From contig CBFFZW010000062.1 in assembly GCA_965646445.1 (NCBI GenBank), forward strand, positions 1 to 18,034: a DNA stretch of 18,034 nt, written 5' to 3'. Of the stretch, positions 8,391 to 14,694 are shown one piece after another. Numbering within the stretch: position 1 is the first letter of the stretch; each line of letters opens with the position of its first letter. The position numbers and the translations under genes are program-made. The notes beneath the pieces are model-generated. The model had not been told where the DNA came from, did no database searches, and saw only the letters and a list, made by a program, of their open reading frames with translations. The DNA comes from UBA11524 sp965646445. GTDB lineage: Bacteria; Bacillota; Clostridia; Christensenellales; Aristaeellaceae.

Positions 8391-8770
8391 CAGCACACCC
8401 TCCTTCCCATGAGGCCGGCCTGCTCCAGGAGCATTACCGCCGCCGGGCAGACCATCGACTGTGCCCCCGTGGCAGCCTTTCCGCCGCCGGATACGCTCAC
8501 ATGGCCCACAGTGTAGCTTTCGCCGGTGAAGCCCATGACGGCGGTTTCGACGCCGTTGAGGGTCAGGTATTCCATCTGGGCGCACACCGCCCGCCGGAAC
8601 AGCGTCCGCACCAGGGACGGAAAGGCCGCCAGTCCGCGTGACGCCATCATCTGCCGGGTCAGGGCGTCGATGATGTCGTCGGCGCGGGCGGCAATGCGCG
8701 GGAAGTCCTCGTCGGGGATGGGCGTGCCCATGTATTGGGTATTGTAGTAGTCCTGATCGACGTAGGGCAT
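8390..8770 (-). CDS. Head-tail connector protein (Gp15/gp6-like)
   Basis: The protein has 126 residues. The start is ATG at 8768-8770, with AAGGAG 9 nt upstream. The frame stays open to 9004, but that extension covers a hairpin-rich intergenic stretch and looks non-coding. Residues 1-60 (YVDQDYYNTQYMG, IPDEDFPRIAARADDIIDALT) are the acidic N-terminus and first helices typical of phage head-tail connector adaptors that dock under the portal. The middle FRRAVCAQMEYLTLNG helix fits too. A glycine-rich segment (VSVSGGGKA) precedes the last helix. It is the first gene after the capsid protein. Confidence 0.82.
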   Translation of the reverse strand: MPYVDQDYYNTQYMGTPIPDEDFPRIAARADDIIDALTRQMMASRGLAAFPSLVRTLFRRAVCAQMEYLTLNGVETAVMGFTGESYTVGHVSVSGGGKAATGAQSMVCPAAVMLLEQAGLMGRRVC

Positions 8771-8837
8771 GGGGGTGGGCTCCTTCCTGGTGGGTGGGGC
8801 GGTTTGGGCTCTTTCCTGTGTGGTTTGGGAACAGACC

Positions 8838-8943
8838 GTCAGGGTTGCTTCGCTCCCTGACTGCGGGTTCGACGCTTCGCGCGAACGGAGGCGTTGGGGG
8901 CGCTGCCCCCAAGCCCCTGCCAGAGGGGCGCTTACCCCTCTGG
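8838..8943. repeat. Triple-hairpin (REP-like) intergenic element behind the capsid gene
   Basis: Within the 208-bp gap between the major capsid stop and the connector start lie three perfect inverted repeats in a row. The first is GTCAGGG/CCCTGAC (8838-8844/8855-8861). The second is TTGGGGGC-GCT-GCCCCCAA (8894-8912). The third is CCAGAGGGG/CCCCTCTGG (8920-8928/8935-8943). A 10-bp palindrome TTCGCGCGAA lies at 8876-8885. There is no T-run, so these are not classic terminators. The look (GC-rich short stems, compact array) is that of REP-type intergenic repeats. Such stems can stabilise the 3' end of the capsid transcript and lower expression of the downstream genes. Confidence 0.7.
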
Positions 8944-8978
8944 ACACCCGTTTTCGCCGGCGCGATGTGTGCGAGGTG

Positions 8979-10181
8979 TTAGGCTTTGGTGACGATGGTG
9001 GCATGGCCGCCTGCCGTCACGTTGCCGCTGAACGCATTGACCAGGGCCACGGTGACGGTCTGGTCGGCGGTCAGCCCGGACACGACCTGCGTCTTGTCCA
9101 TCTCCGTCCAGGTGGAGCCGGTGGGCAGGGCCTTGCCATAGGTCAGGGTGATGGCGGAGGCCCCGGCGGCATACATCAGCTTCGTGCCGTAGACGCCTGC
9201 CTTGCCGCCCTGGGCCGTCAGGATGGTCTCGCCGGTCTCCGGGCCCGCGGCGGAGGTCACGGTGAGCTCGCCCAGCACGGGGGCGCTCATGTTGGCGAAG
9301 AAGCCCGCCAGGCGGTTGTTCAGGCCGAATACGTCGTAGTAGTACCGCTCATAGTACAGGTACTTGCCCTTGCTCTGGGCGGTGGGGGCGGACATCATGG
9401 ACACGTCGTACACCACGGGCGCCACCACGGCCAGGGGATCCACCAGCAGCATGTTCACCTGCTTGGCATCCGCGCTGACGGCCCATCCCTCATCCTGGGT
9501 GTAGCTGGACTTCATCATATCGGAGGGCACTTCCTTGATGGTCACGCCGTCCAGCTTGCCCACGTTGCGGTCAACGTTGCGGATGCCCGTGCCCGTGTCG
9601 ATGAAGCGGGTGATGCCGGCGGCCTCCTTCAGGAGCTTGTAGGTGTCGGGGGTCATGTAGGCCATGACCCGGTCGCGGTTGACCCGGTGCTCGGTCATGT
9701 AGGCGATGTAGGCGTCCCACTGGGCCAGGATGTTCGCCGCCGTCAGCGTGGTGGCATCCACACCGCCGAATTCCGCCGCGAAGCCCGCCAGCCTGGACAC
9801 CGCGTAGGCGTCCATCTCGGGGATCTTCTGCTGCTCGTTGAAGGTCTTGGTGATGTTGGCGATGGTCACCACGCCGTTGCTTTCCTGGATGTCCATGGGA
9901 TCCACCAGGGTGTCCCACTCACGATCCTGGGACATGGTCATGGGCTGCCACTCATTGTTGAAGTTGCGGGTGAACACGCCGTCAACGCGGTCGCGGTTCA
10001 CCGCCCGGGAGCCGGATACGGTCATGGAAGGAACCATGACGGTCTTGCCGCCCATGGGCCGGTACAGGCCGGCATTCGCGCTGGCCCACACCTCGCCGAA
10101 GTAGCTCAGGTAGGGGTAGATGTTGGCCAGGGCCTTGGCGTAGTCGAAGGCATAGTTGATGTTCTGCATGGTGAAAGGCAT
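8979..10181 (-). CDS. Major capsid protein (HK97 fold) with Ig-like C-terminal domain
   Basis: The protein has 400 residues and starts 7 nt after the scaffold gene. Residues 1 to about 300 match the layout of Firmicutes phage capsid proteins: NINYAFDYAKALANIYPYLS at the N-terminus, RDRVDGVFTRNFNNEWQ, a spine-helix region around WDAYIAYMTEHRVNRDRVMA, and YYERYYYDVFGLNNRLAG near the end of the fold. Residues ~303-400 (LGELTVTSAAGPETGET to the end, with TGSTWTEM and VTVALVNAFSG) form a beta-rich, Thr/Ala/Val-rich appended domain. Its pattern (short strands, 'G-T-K-L-x-Y', 'A-T-I-V') is that of Ig-like decoration domains. No protease gene lies next to it, in agreement with SPP1-type capsids that use a separate, non-cleaved scaffold. 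Confidence 0.92.
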   Translation of the reverse strand: MPFTMQNINYAFDYAKALANIYPYLSYFGEVWASANAGLYRPMGGKTVMVPSMTVSGSRAVNRDRVDGVFTRNFNNEWQPMTMSQDREWDTLVDPMDIQESNGVVTIANITKTFNEQQKIPEMDAYAVSRLAGFAAEFGGVDATTLTAANILAQWDAYIAYMTEHRVNRDRVMAYMTPDTYKLLKEAAGITRFIDTGTGIRNVDRNVGKLDGVTIKEVPSDMMKSSYTQDEGWAVSADAKQVNMLLVDPLAVVAPVVYDVSMMSAPTAQSKGKYLYYERYYYDVFGLNNRLAGFFANMSAPVLGELTVTSAAGPETGETILTAQGGKAGVYGTKLMYAAGASAITLTYGKALPTGSTWTEMDKTQVVSGLTADQTVTVALVNAFSGNVTAGGHATIVTKA

Positions 10182-10188
10182 GATGCTG

Positions 10189-10698
10189 TCACTCCTTTTT
10201 GTTGTAGCCCCAGGCGCTCAGGAATTCCTGGGCCTGGGAGGCTTTGCCGGTGGGCATCCCGCCGGTGGTGGGCGCGCCGAAGCTGGGTTTCACAGGCGGG
10301 GCGGATTCTTCGGCGGTGAAGTACTCCTCGTACTTTTCCCGCACCCCTTGCAGCTGCTCGGCCAGGGGCTTGGCGCCCTCGGCCCGATCCAGCATCCTGA
10401 AGACCTGCTCGCGGAACTTGGGCTTCACTTGGGCGAAGTCCTCCCCGCCGATGGCCAGGAGCATATCCCGCTCCCGGCTGATCTGCTGGTGCTGCCGCAT
10501 CAAGTCCTTGTATTCCTCGCTCTCCGTGGGCGCCGTGGGCTTGGGCGCGTTTTGCAGCGCCTGGTCGATCTGCTCCTGCACCCGGCTGCGCAGGACGTAG
10601 TCGCTGGCCAGGGCGCGGTTCCCCTCGTTGAGGATGAAGTCCACCTGCTCGTCGGTGAGTCCCTTGTCTTTGAGGTCGTTGCGCTTGAACAGTGCCAT
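10189..10698 (-). CDS. Phage scaffold protein (minor structural GP20-like)
   Basis: The protein has 169 residues and is highly charged and helical. DLKDKGLTDEQVDFILNEGN at residues 8-27 is the conserved N-terminal motif of clostridial scaffold proteins. A coiled-coil-prone middle follows (EYKDLMRQHQQISRERDML). The Pro/Gly-rich segment (PPVKPSFGAPTTGGMPTG) precedes a short C-terminal helix that would bind the capsid protein. It sits immediately before the capsid gene, as in SPP1-type phages. The start is ATG at 10696-10698 with AAAGGACGG upstream. Confidence 0.88.
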   Translation of the reverse strand: MALFKRNDLKDKGLTDEQVDFILNEGNRALASDYVLRSRVQEQIDQALQNAPKPTAPTESEEYKDLMRQHQQISRERDMLLAIGGEDFAQVKPKFREQVFRMLDRAEGAKPLAEQLQGVREKYEEYFTAEESAPPVKPSFGAPTTGGMPTGKASQAQEFLSAWGYNKKE

Positions 10699-10719
10699 GT
10701 TTACCGTCCTTTCTTACCG

Positions 10720-10765
10720 CCCCGGACGCGGGGCGAACGGACGCCTTTACCGCCCGCGTCCCGGG
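10720..10765. repeat. Long imperfect GC hairpin ahead of the scaffold gene
   Basis: Arms at 10720-10735 and 10751-10765 (CCCCGGACGCGGGGCG against CGCCCGCGTCCCGGG) pair over about 15 bp with two single-base bulges and a 15-nt loop. It lies in the 75-bp leader just upstream of the scaffold ribosome binding site. It has no U-run. A role as 5' stabiliser or translation modulator of the scaffold-capsid transcript is possible but inferred. Confidence 0.6.
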
Positions 10766-10773
10766 CGTGATGG

Positions 10774-10947
10774 TCAGCCCCGCTTTTTCGGCCCGGGGGT
10801 CTTGCCCGGCGGCGCGCCCCGGTCTTCCGTCTTCGGCGGGGCGGGGGGATGCCGGGCCCGGCGGTACGCCTCCGCCGTCATGCGCAGACCGCACCGCCGG
10901 CACAGAACCCCGGCTTTGTCACCGATGAATTCATGCTCGCAGGCCAT
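10774..10947 (-). CDS. Small zinc-knuckle-like protein (57 aa)
   Basis: This is a short gene with clear signals: ATG at 10945-10947, AGGAGG (10955-10960 on +) 7 nt upstream, and stop TGA at 10774-10776. The product opens MACEHEFIGDKAGVLCRRCG, giving Cys3-x-His5 and Cys16-x2-Cys19, a possible single zinc site. It then turns into a Pro/Arg/Lys-rich tail (PPAPPKTEDR, PGPKKRG). Small CxxC proteins of this kind are common among Firmicutes phage head genes, but I know no assigned role. The basic tail could contact nucleic acid (inference). It lies after the terminator at 10983-11009, so it may start a new transcription segment, although I see no convincing promoter. Confidence 0.7.
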   Translation of the reverse strand: MACEHEFIGDKAGVLCRRCGLRMTAEAYRRARHPPAPPKTEDRGAPPGKTPGPKKRG

Positions 10948-10982
10948 GCTGATTCCTCCTTGTCGCTGTGTTTCCGGGCACG

Positions 10983-11009
10983 AAAAAACCGCCTGCGGTA
11001 TCGCGGCGG
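10983..11009 (-). terminator. Rho-independent terminator after the minor capsid segment
   Basis: On the minus strand, CCGCC (11005-11009) pairs with GGCGG (10989-10993) and a run of six T (10983-10988) follows directly. It begins immediately after the stop codon (11011-11013) of the small cysteine-rich gene. The stem is only 5 bp plus weak inner pairs, so partial read-through into scaffold and capsid genes is plausible. Confidence 0.7.
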
Positions 11010-11010
11010 C

Positions 11011-11193
11011 TCAGTAGTGATGCCATGGGCAGTTTTTGCAGATGTCCAGGAAATCCTCTTTCTGCTTGAAGCGCTCCGGCAGCGAGGACAGACGAATCAC
11101 GCCGTCCACACAGTCCCGGTTTTCGATGCACTCATAATCGTTGATGTCCCTGTCCACCAATGGACACAGGACGCGGTCAGGAGCCTTGTCCAT
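11011..11193 (-). CDS. Small cysteine-rich phage protein (60 aa)
   Basis: The protein has 60 residues. The ATG overlaps the end of the minor capsid gene by 17 nt and has GGGAGG about 9 nt upstream. Five cysteines are arranged as C10-P-L, C22, C28, and C52-x2-C55 followed by PWHHY. The pattern 'CPL...C.....C...G...LPE.F....F..IC..C.WH.Y' resembles small conserved proteins I associate with Firmicutes genomes and phages, probably metal-binding. No function is known to me. Its position, coupled to the minor capsid gene and ended by a terminator, suggests co-expression with head proteins. Confidence 0.72.
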   Translation of the reverse strand: MDKAPDRVLCPLVDRDINDYECIENRDCVDGVIRLSSLPERFKQKEDFLDICKNCPWHHY

Positions 11194-12772
11194 GGCCTTC
11201 AGCCTCCCTCATCATGTGCTCTGTCTTTTCGTCGAACTCTGCCCTGCTGTAAGCTGTGCGGATGCTGCCGCTATGGGTATCCACATAAGCCGCGCCATCC
11301 GAAGCATAGTATCGTTCGTACTTGCCGTTCCAGACGCTGACGGAAAGTTTTGCTTCGCGGATGTAGGCCTTGGCCTGGCTCTCGCTAATGCCGTGGCCCC
11401 GCTGTCCGTTGATGTGCGCATCGTCGAAGGACAGGGCATCCACATCGACGGCTTTGGGCGGCCTGTGCAGCTCCCCGTTGGGCGCGACCTTGCGCACGGC
11501 ATCCAGGAGGCGCTGCTGCCTCGCGGCCTGCGTCGCCTTCCCGCTGACACTTTGATTATACCCCAAGACCTGCGTTCTGTCAGCCCTTTTTGTCAGGCCG
11601 TTTTCCGTGACGAAGGTGCGCAAAGCGGCCTGCCGCTGCTTCACTGTCATCGCGGCGGCCCGGAAGCCCTCCTTGTCCCCGACGGCGTCCAGGCAGGCGG
11701 CCTCGCGCTTGGCGGCGCGGACGGCCCGCTCCAGCTGCCGCTGATGCTGCATGGCCCGGTACTGCCTGTCATTCTCCGCCTTGGGCTCCGGGTCGCGCCT
11801 GCGGGCCACGGAATAGCCGGGGATGAAGGGAATCTTGCGATGCCCGCAGTTGATGCCGAACAGCCCCGCGGCTTGTCCGTAGCTGGTGACGCCCAGTGGC
11901 TCGTAGTGAATTTCTTTGCCGTGCAGATCCCGGGCGGTTCCGCCGGTGCCATCCGTGCTGTAATATTTCCCCTGATAGGGGTAGCACAGCGGGCGGGCCC
12001 CGGCGTGCTCGCTGACCTGGAAGATGCTCACGCCCCAGTCCCGCATCCGGGCCTCCACCGCCGCATGGGCCGTGTTGGCCAGGGTGGTGCGCATATCCAT
12101 GGAAACATAGGCTTCCGGCGTCCACGCCCGCCCCGCCCTGTCCACAAAGCCGGTGAGCCCCGCCCGCGCCATGTCCCGGACGGCCTTCGCCCGGGCCTGC
12201 GGCAGGCTGCTCTGCCCGGTGACGATCTCCCCGGTGCGGCGGTTCAGCGCGGCCTGGGCGGCGGACAGCCGCTCCTCGTAGGCCAGGGTGTTGGCCGCCG
12301 TGCGCCGGTACTGCTCCAGGCTGCTGTTGAGCATGACCGTGTTCACCAGGTTCAGGCTGTCGGCGGCCTGGCGGCGGTACATGGCCATGGCGATCTTCAT
12401 GGCGTCGGAGGCTTCCACCGGGGGCGCTTCCCGCAGCAGGCCCTGCGCATAGGCCTTGGCCATGGCGGGCTCCACCGTCCTGACGGCGGCCAGCATGGTC
12501 TGCTCCACGGCGATGTCCGCCAGGCCTTCCGCGTACCCCGCATACCGGGCGATGATGGCGGCGCTTTCCTTGGTAAACTTGCCCATTCTGGCCAGGGTGG
12601 CGATCCGCCACTGGGCGGAGGGCGTGTTGCCGCCGCCCTCCCGGAAGTATCGGGCGATGGTCAGCAGCAGCTCGTCCTCGCAGTCGGCATAGACCTGCTC
12701 GATGGGCTCCACCTGGGTGAGGATGAACCGCGGCGTCACCCGCTCCGGCGCGATGCCCGCCTTGGCCGTCAT
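11177..12772 (-). CDS. Phage minor capsid protein (Phage_min_cap2-like) with possible toxin-like C-terminal domain
   Basis: The protein has 531 residues. The start overlaps the portal remnant's stop by 4 nt (ATGA). Residues 1 to about 245 are helical. The diagnostic region is EHAGARP (255-261), then YPYQGKYYS and GLFGINCGHRKIPFIPG (303-319), the Cys/His-rich signature of Firmicutes minor capsid proteins found next to SPP1-type portals. A charged coiled-coil-like linker (about 325-420) follows. Residues ~442-531 look like a separate small domain: DDAHINGQRGHGISE (His453, His460), VWNGKYERYYASDGAAYV, SIRTAYSRAEFD (Arg505). This is reminiscent of the barnase/EndoU/RelE-like nuclease domains (PBECR) often fused to phage head proteins. 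The domain call is inference. The protein is probably packaged inside the head or injected. Confidence 0.85.
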   Translation of the reverse strand: MTAKAGIAPERVTPRFILTQVEPIEQVYADCEDELLLTIARYFREGGGNTPSAQWRIATLARMGKFTKESAAIIARYAGYAEGLADIAVEQTMLAAVRTVEPAMAKAYAQGLLREAPPVEASDAMKIAMAMYRRQAADSLNLVNTVMLNSSLEQYRRTAANTLAYEERLSAAQAALNRRTGEIVTGQSSLPQARAKAVRDMARAGLTGFVDRAGRAWTPEAYVSMDMRTTLANTAHAAVEARMRDWGVSIFQVSEHAGARPLCYPYQGKYYSTDGTGGTARDLHGKEIHYEPLGVTSYGQAAGLFGINCGHRKIPFIPGYSVARRRDPEPKAENDRQYRAMQHQRQLERAVRAAKREAACLDAVGDKEGFRAAAMTVKQRQAALRTFVTENGLTKRADRTQVLGYNQSVSGKATQAARQQRLLDAVRKVAPNGELHRPPKAVDVDALSFDDAHINGQRGHGISESQAKAYIREAKLSVSVWNGKYERYYASDGAAYVDTHSGSIRTAYSRAEFDEKTEHMMREAEGHGQGS

Positions 12773-13494
12773 TCGGCGCCGCCCAGGAGCATGGCGTCCA
12801 CCGCCGTGCCGGAAACGCCGCTTTCCGCCCGGATGGCCTCGAGCTCCGCCTGGGCTTCCTCCCGCGTCATGCCAAGGATTTGGGTCATGTAGGTCTGCTT
12901 GGACATCAATCCGTTGGTCACCAGCAGAATACCCTCGTTCAGGTTGGTTTGCCGATCCTGCAGGATGCTGTCGTCGAACACGACGTTCACATGATAGCCG
13001 CCTTGCACCAGGCTTGCCACAGGGACGCCTTCCGCCGTGCGCATGTCATAGAGCACGGCCAGCTCGATGATGCCGTCAACGGCCCGCTGGATGGCCGTCT
13101 TCAGCTGCGCCTGGTTGCCCTTGATGGTCTTGTAGGTCTTGCTGTTCTCGCTGATGACCTCGGTGGCCGTCTTCACCCCGCCGGCCTGGTCGAAGGTGAA
13201 GGTGCCGGGGGAAAAGCCCATTTGCAGGCAGAGAACGGAGAAGAGGATGTTCAGGCCCTCCCGGTGGTCGGTGACGCGCAGGGTCTGCGTGTTGTCGGTG
13301 GGCATGTCGCCGGTATCGGGGTCGATGTTCAGGGCCTCGAAAACGCTGCTGTGGGGGTCGAAGCGCCGGATGAGTTGCCCCGTCTCCCGATCCACCACCA
13401 CGTCCAGGTAGCTGCTGGGCACGATGATGCGCTTGCGGCCCAGCACATCGTCCTGATATTGCCATGCCGCCGAATCAATGGTATAATGAAGCAT
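12769..13494 (-). pseudogene. Portal protein, C-terminal half only (SPP1 gp6-like), 5' truncated
   Basis: The remaining frame has about 241 residues from ATG at 13492-13494 (or 252 from 13527). Neither start has a ribosome binding site. VLGRKRIIVPSSYLD, FDPHSSVFEALNID, LQMGFSPGTFTFDQAGG and KTATEVISENSKTYKTIKGN are typical of the second half of SPP1-type portals (usually about 450-500 residues). The last part, LVTNGLMSKQTYMTQILGMTREEAQAEL, is the usual portal C-terminal helix region. About 240 N-terminal residues are missing. Upstream of about 13490 the sequence switches to the promoter and gene of an unrelated plus-strand protein. Without its N-terminal wing and stem parts it cannot form a working portal ring, so I regard it as broken. 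Confidence 0.82.
13459..13487 (+). promoter_or_regulatory. Sigma-70-type promoter of the exported-protein gene
   Basis: TTGCCA (13459-13464), a 17-nt spacer, then TATAAT (13482-13487), preceded by TG one base away (extended -10). Transcription would start at about 13494, 46 nt upstream of the plus-strand start codon at 13540. The -35 lies in codons of the portal remnant. The -10 is at the point where portal similarity ends. Confidence 0.75.
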
Positions 13495-13539
13495 CCATAT
13501 TTCGCGTGGGTGCATGCGCCCAAGCAAGGAGCGTTATAT

Positions 13540-14694
13540 ATGAAAAAAATCGCGGTATGGCTGGTGTGCCTGCTCGTGGCGTGGCTGATGGCGTTCCCGG
13601 CGATGGCGGAGGATGACGCGATACGACCGCGGCTTTTGGATACCTGTGCGCTAACCTTGAGCAAGCAGCCCACGAACATCAAAAGCATCACGCCTATGCC
13701 GGATGGCGGGGTGGCCGTGTTTTACCTGACATCAGCGCCGAAGAAGGGCCAGCAGGAATACCGGCTGGATGTCTTTGCCGTCGATGGCACGCGGCTGCTG
13801 GCGAAGAACCTTGGCCGCTCCAAGGTGGCCGAATCGGAGTCGGGGCCCTTTCCCTATGGGCAAATCATTCTGCAAAGCGACCGCTTCCTGTGCGAGTACT
13901 ACCCCGACATCACGACCATGGAGGTGTACCGCCAGACGGCGTACCGCTACAACGGAAAGGCCATCGGCAAGGAGAAAACGCGCAGGCTGAAATTCGGCCT
14001 GGCCACCTATGCCAGGCCCGTGGGGGACTTCATGGTGCGGACACTGGCGCATGCGGGGGAGGAGCCATACCCGACAGCGATACCGTACCGCACAACGGAA
14101 CTCATCCATATCCCCACGGGGCAAAGCGTGAGCCTGCTCCTATACGATTGGTCCTTCTGCTCCTTCGCCGATGACCGGGGCTGCCTTTTCATTGCCCAGT
14201 GCAACGAGAACGACAATCTGGAGCTGCGCCGATATGACCCAGCGGACGGCATGGCAGAAACCGTCACCGAATTTGATAAGGCCTGCTTTGACGGGATCAA
14301 CGACCCATACGTTGGCTCCGCGGTCTGTATGGACGGGAAGGCCTGGCTGAAGATCCGCCGGACAAATGAAGAATCCCTGATCCTGATCATCGACACGGCC
14401 CAGGGAGCCATCACAGCCAGCTACACGCTGCACGCGGCGGAAGGCAAACTACAGCGGGCGGGCGAGGTGCTGTTGGCTGTGGATGGCTGGCGCCTGGATG
14501 AAACGCTGCAGTGCATGCTCTACCGCGCCGACATTCTCCAAGCAGACCTGACGCGCACGCCGCTGGCCCTGGCGTATGAGGACTGCATTTTCATGTATGC
14601 TGACGGCGCTTCAGGCGTCCTCACCACGGTGGCGGTCAATGCCGACGGCGCGTCCTTCGTCCTGTGCCGCTACGACTTCAGCGTACCCGGATGA
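13540..14694 (+). CDS. Exported protein of unknown function (possible prophage-carried cargo)
   Basis: The protein has 384 residues and is the only convincing plus-strand gene. The start is ATG at 13540-13542, with AAGGAG 8 nt upstream and a strong promoter 46 nt before it. The frame is open further upstream, but that part is antisense to the portal. Residues 1-23 are a classical signal peptide: MKK, a hydrophobic core, and a cleavage site after FPAMA before EDD. The mature part is rich in beta strands with recurring 'D-G' turns (MPDGGVAVFYL, FAVDGTRLLA, CMDGKAWLKIR, LLAVDGWRLD, VNADGASFVLCRYDF), suggesting a beta-propeller-like or repeat-blade fold (inference). There are no lipobox, anchor or catalytic motifs. 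Its end overlaps the stop of the convergent hydrolase gene by 17 nt. It is likely expressed independently of the phage operon, as a lysogen-expressed moron would be. Confidence 0.82.
   Translation: MKKIAVWLVCLLVAWLMAFPAMAEDDAIRPRLLDTCALTLSKQPTNIKSITPMPDGGVAVFYLTSAPKKGQQEYRLDVFAVDGTRLLAKNLGRSKVAESESGPFPYGQIILQSDRFLCEYYPDITTMEVYRQTAYRYNGKAIGKEKTRRLKFGLATYARPVGDFMVRTLAHAGEEPYPTAIPYRTTELIHIPTGQSVSLLLYDWSFCSFADDRGCLFIAQCNENDNLELRRYDPADGMAETVTEFDKACFDGINDPYVGSAVCMDGKAWLKIRRTNEESLILIIDTAQGAITASYTLHAAEGKLQRAGEVLLAVDGWRLDETLQCMLYRADILQADLTRTPLALAYEDCIFMYADGASGVLTTVAVNADGASFVLCRYDFSVPG

Noticed and set aside
8771..9004. Upstream extension of the connector gene
   Set aside because: Runs through the hairpin array. 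The ATG at 8770 has the ribosome binding site and the conserved N-terminus.
8769..10319. Plus-strand frame of 516 codons opposite the capsid gene
   Set aside because: His/Gly/Val-rich shadow of the capsid coding strand. The capsid reading is strongly supported.
11141..12892. Plus-strand frame of 583 codons opposite the minor capsid gene
   Set aside because: Shadow frame. The minus-strand protein carries recognisable motifs and translational coupling.
12880..13539. N-terminal extension of the exported protein
   Set aside because: Antisense to the portal remnant. A signal peptide, ribosome binding site and promoter all point to the start at 13540.
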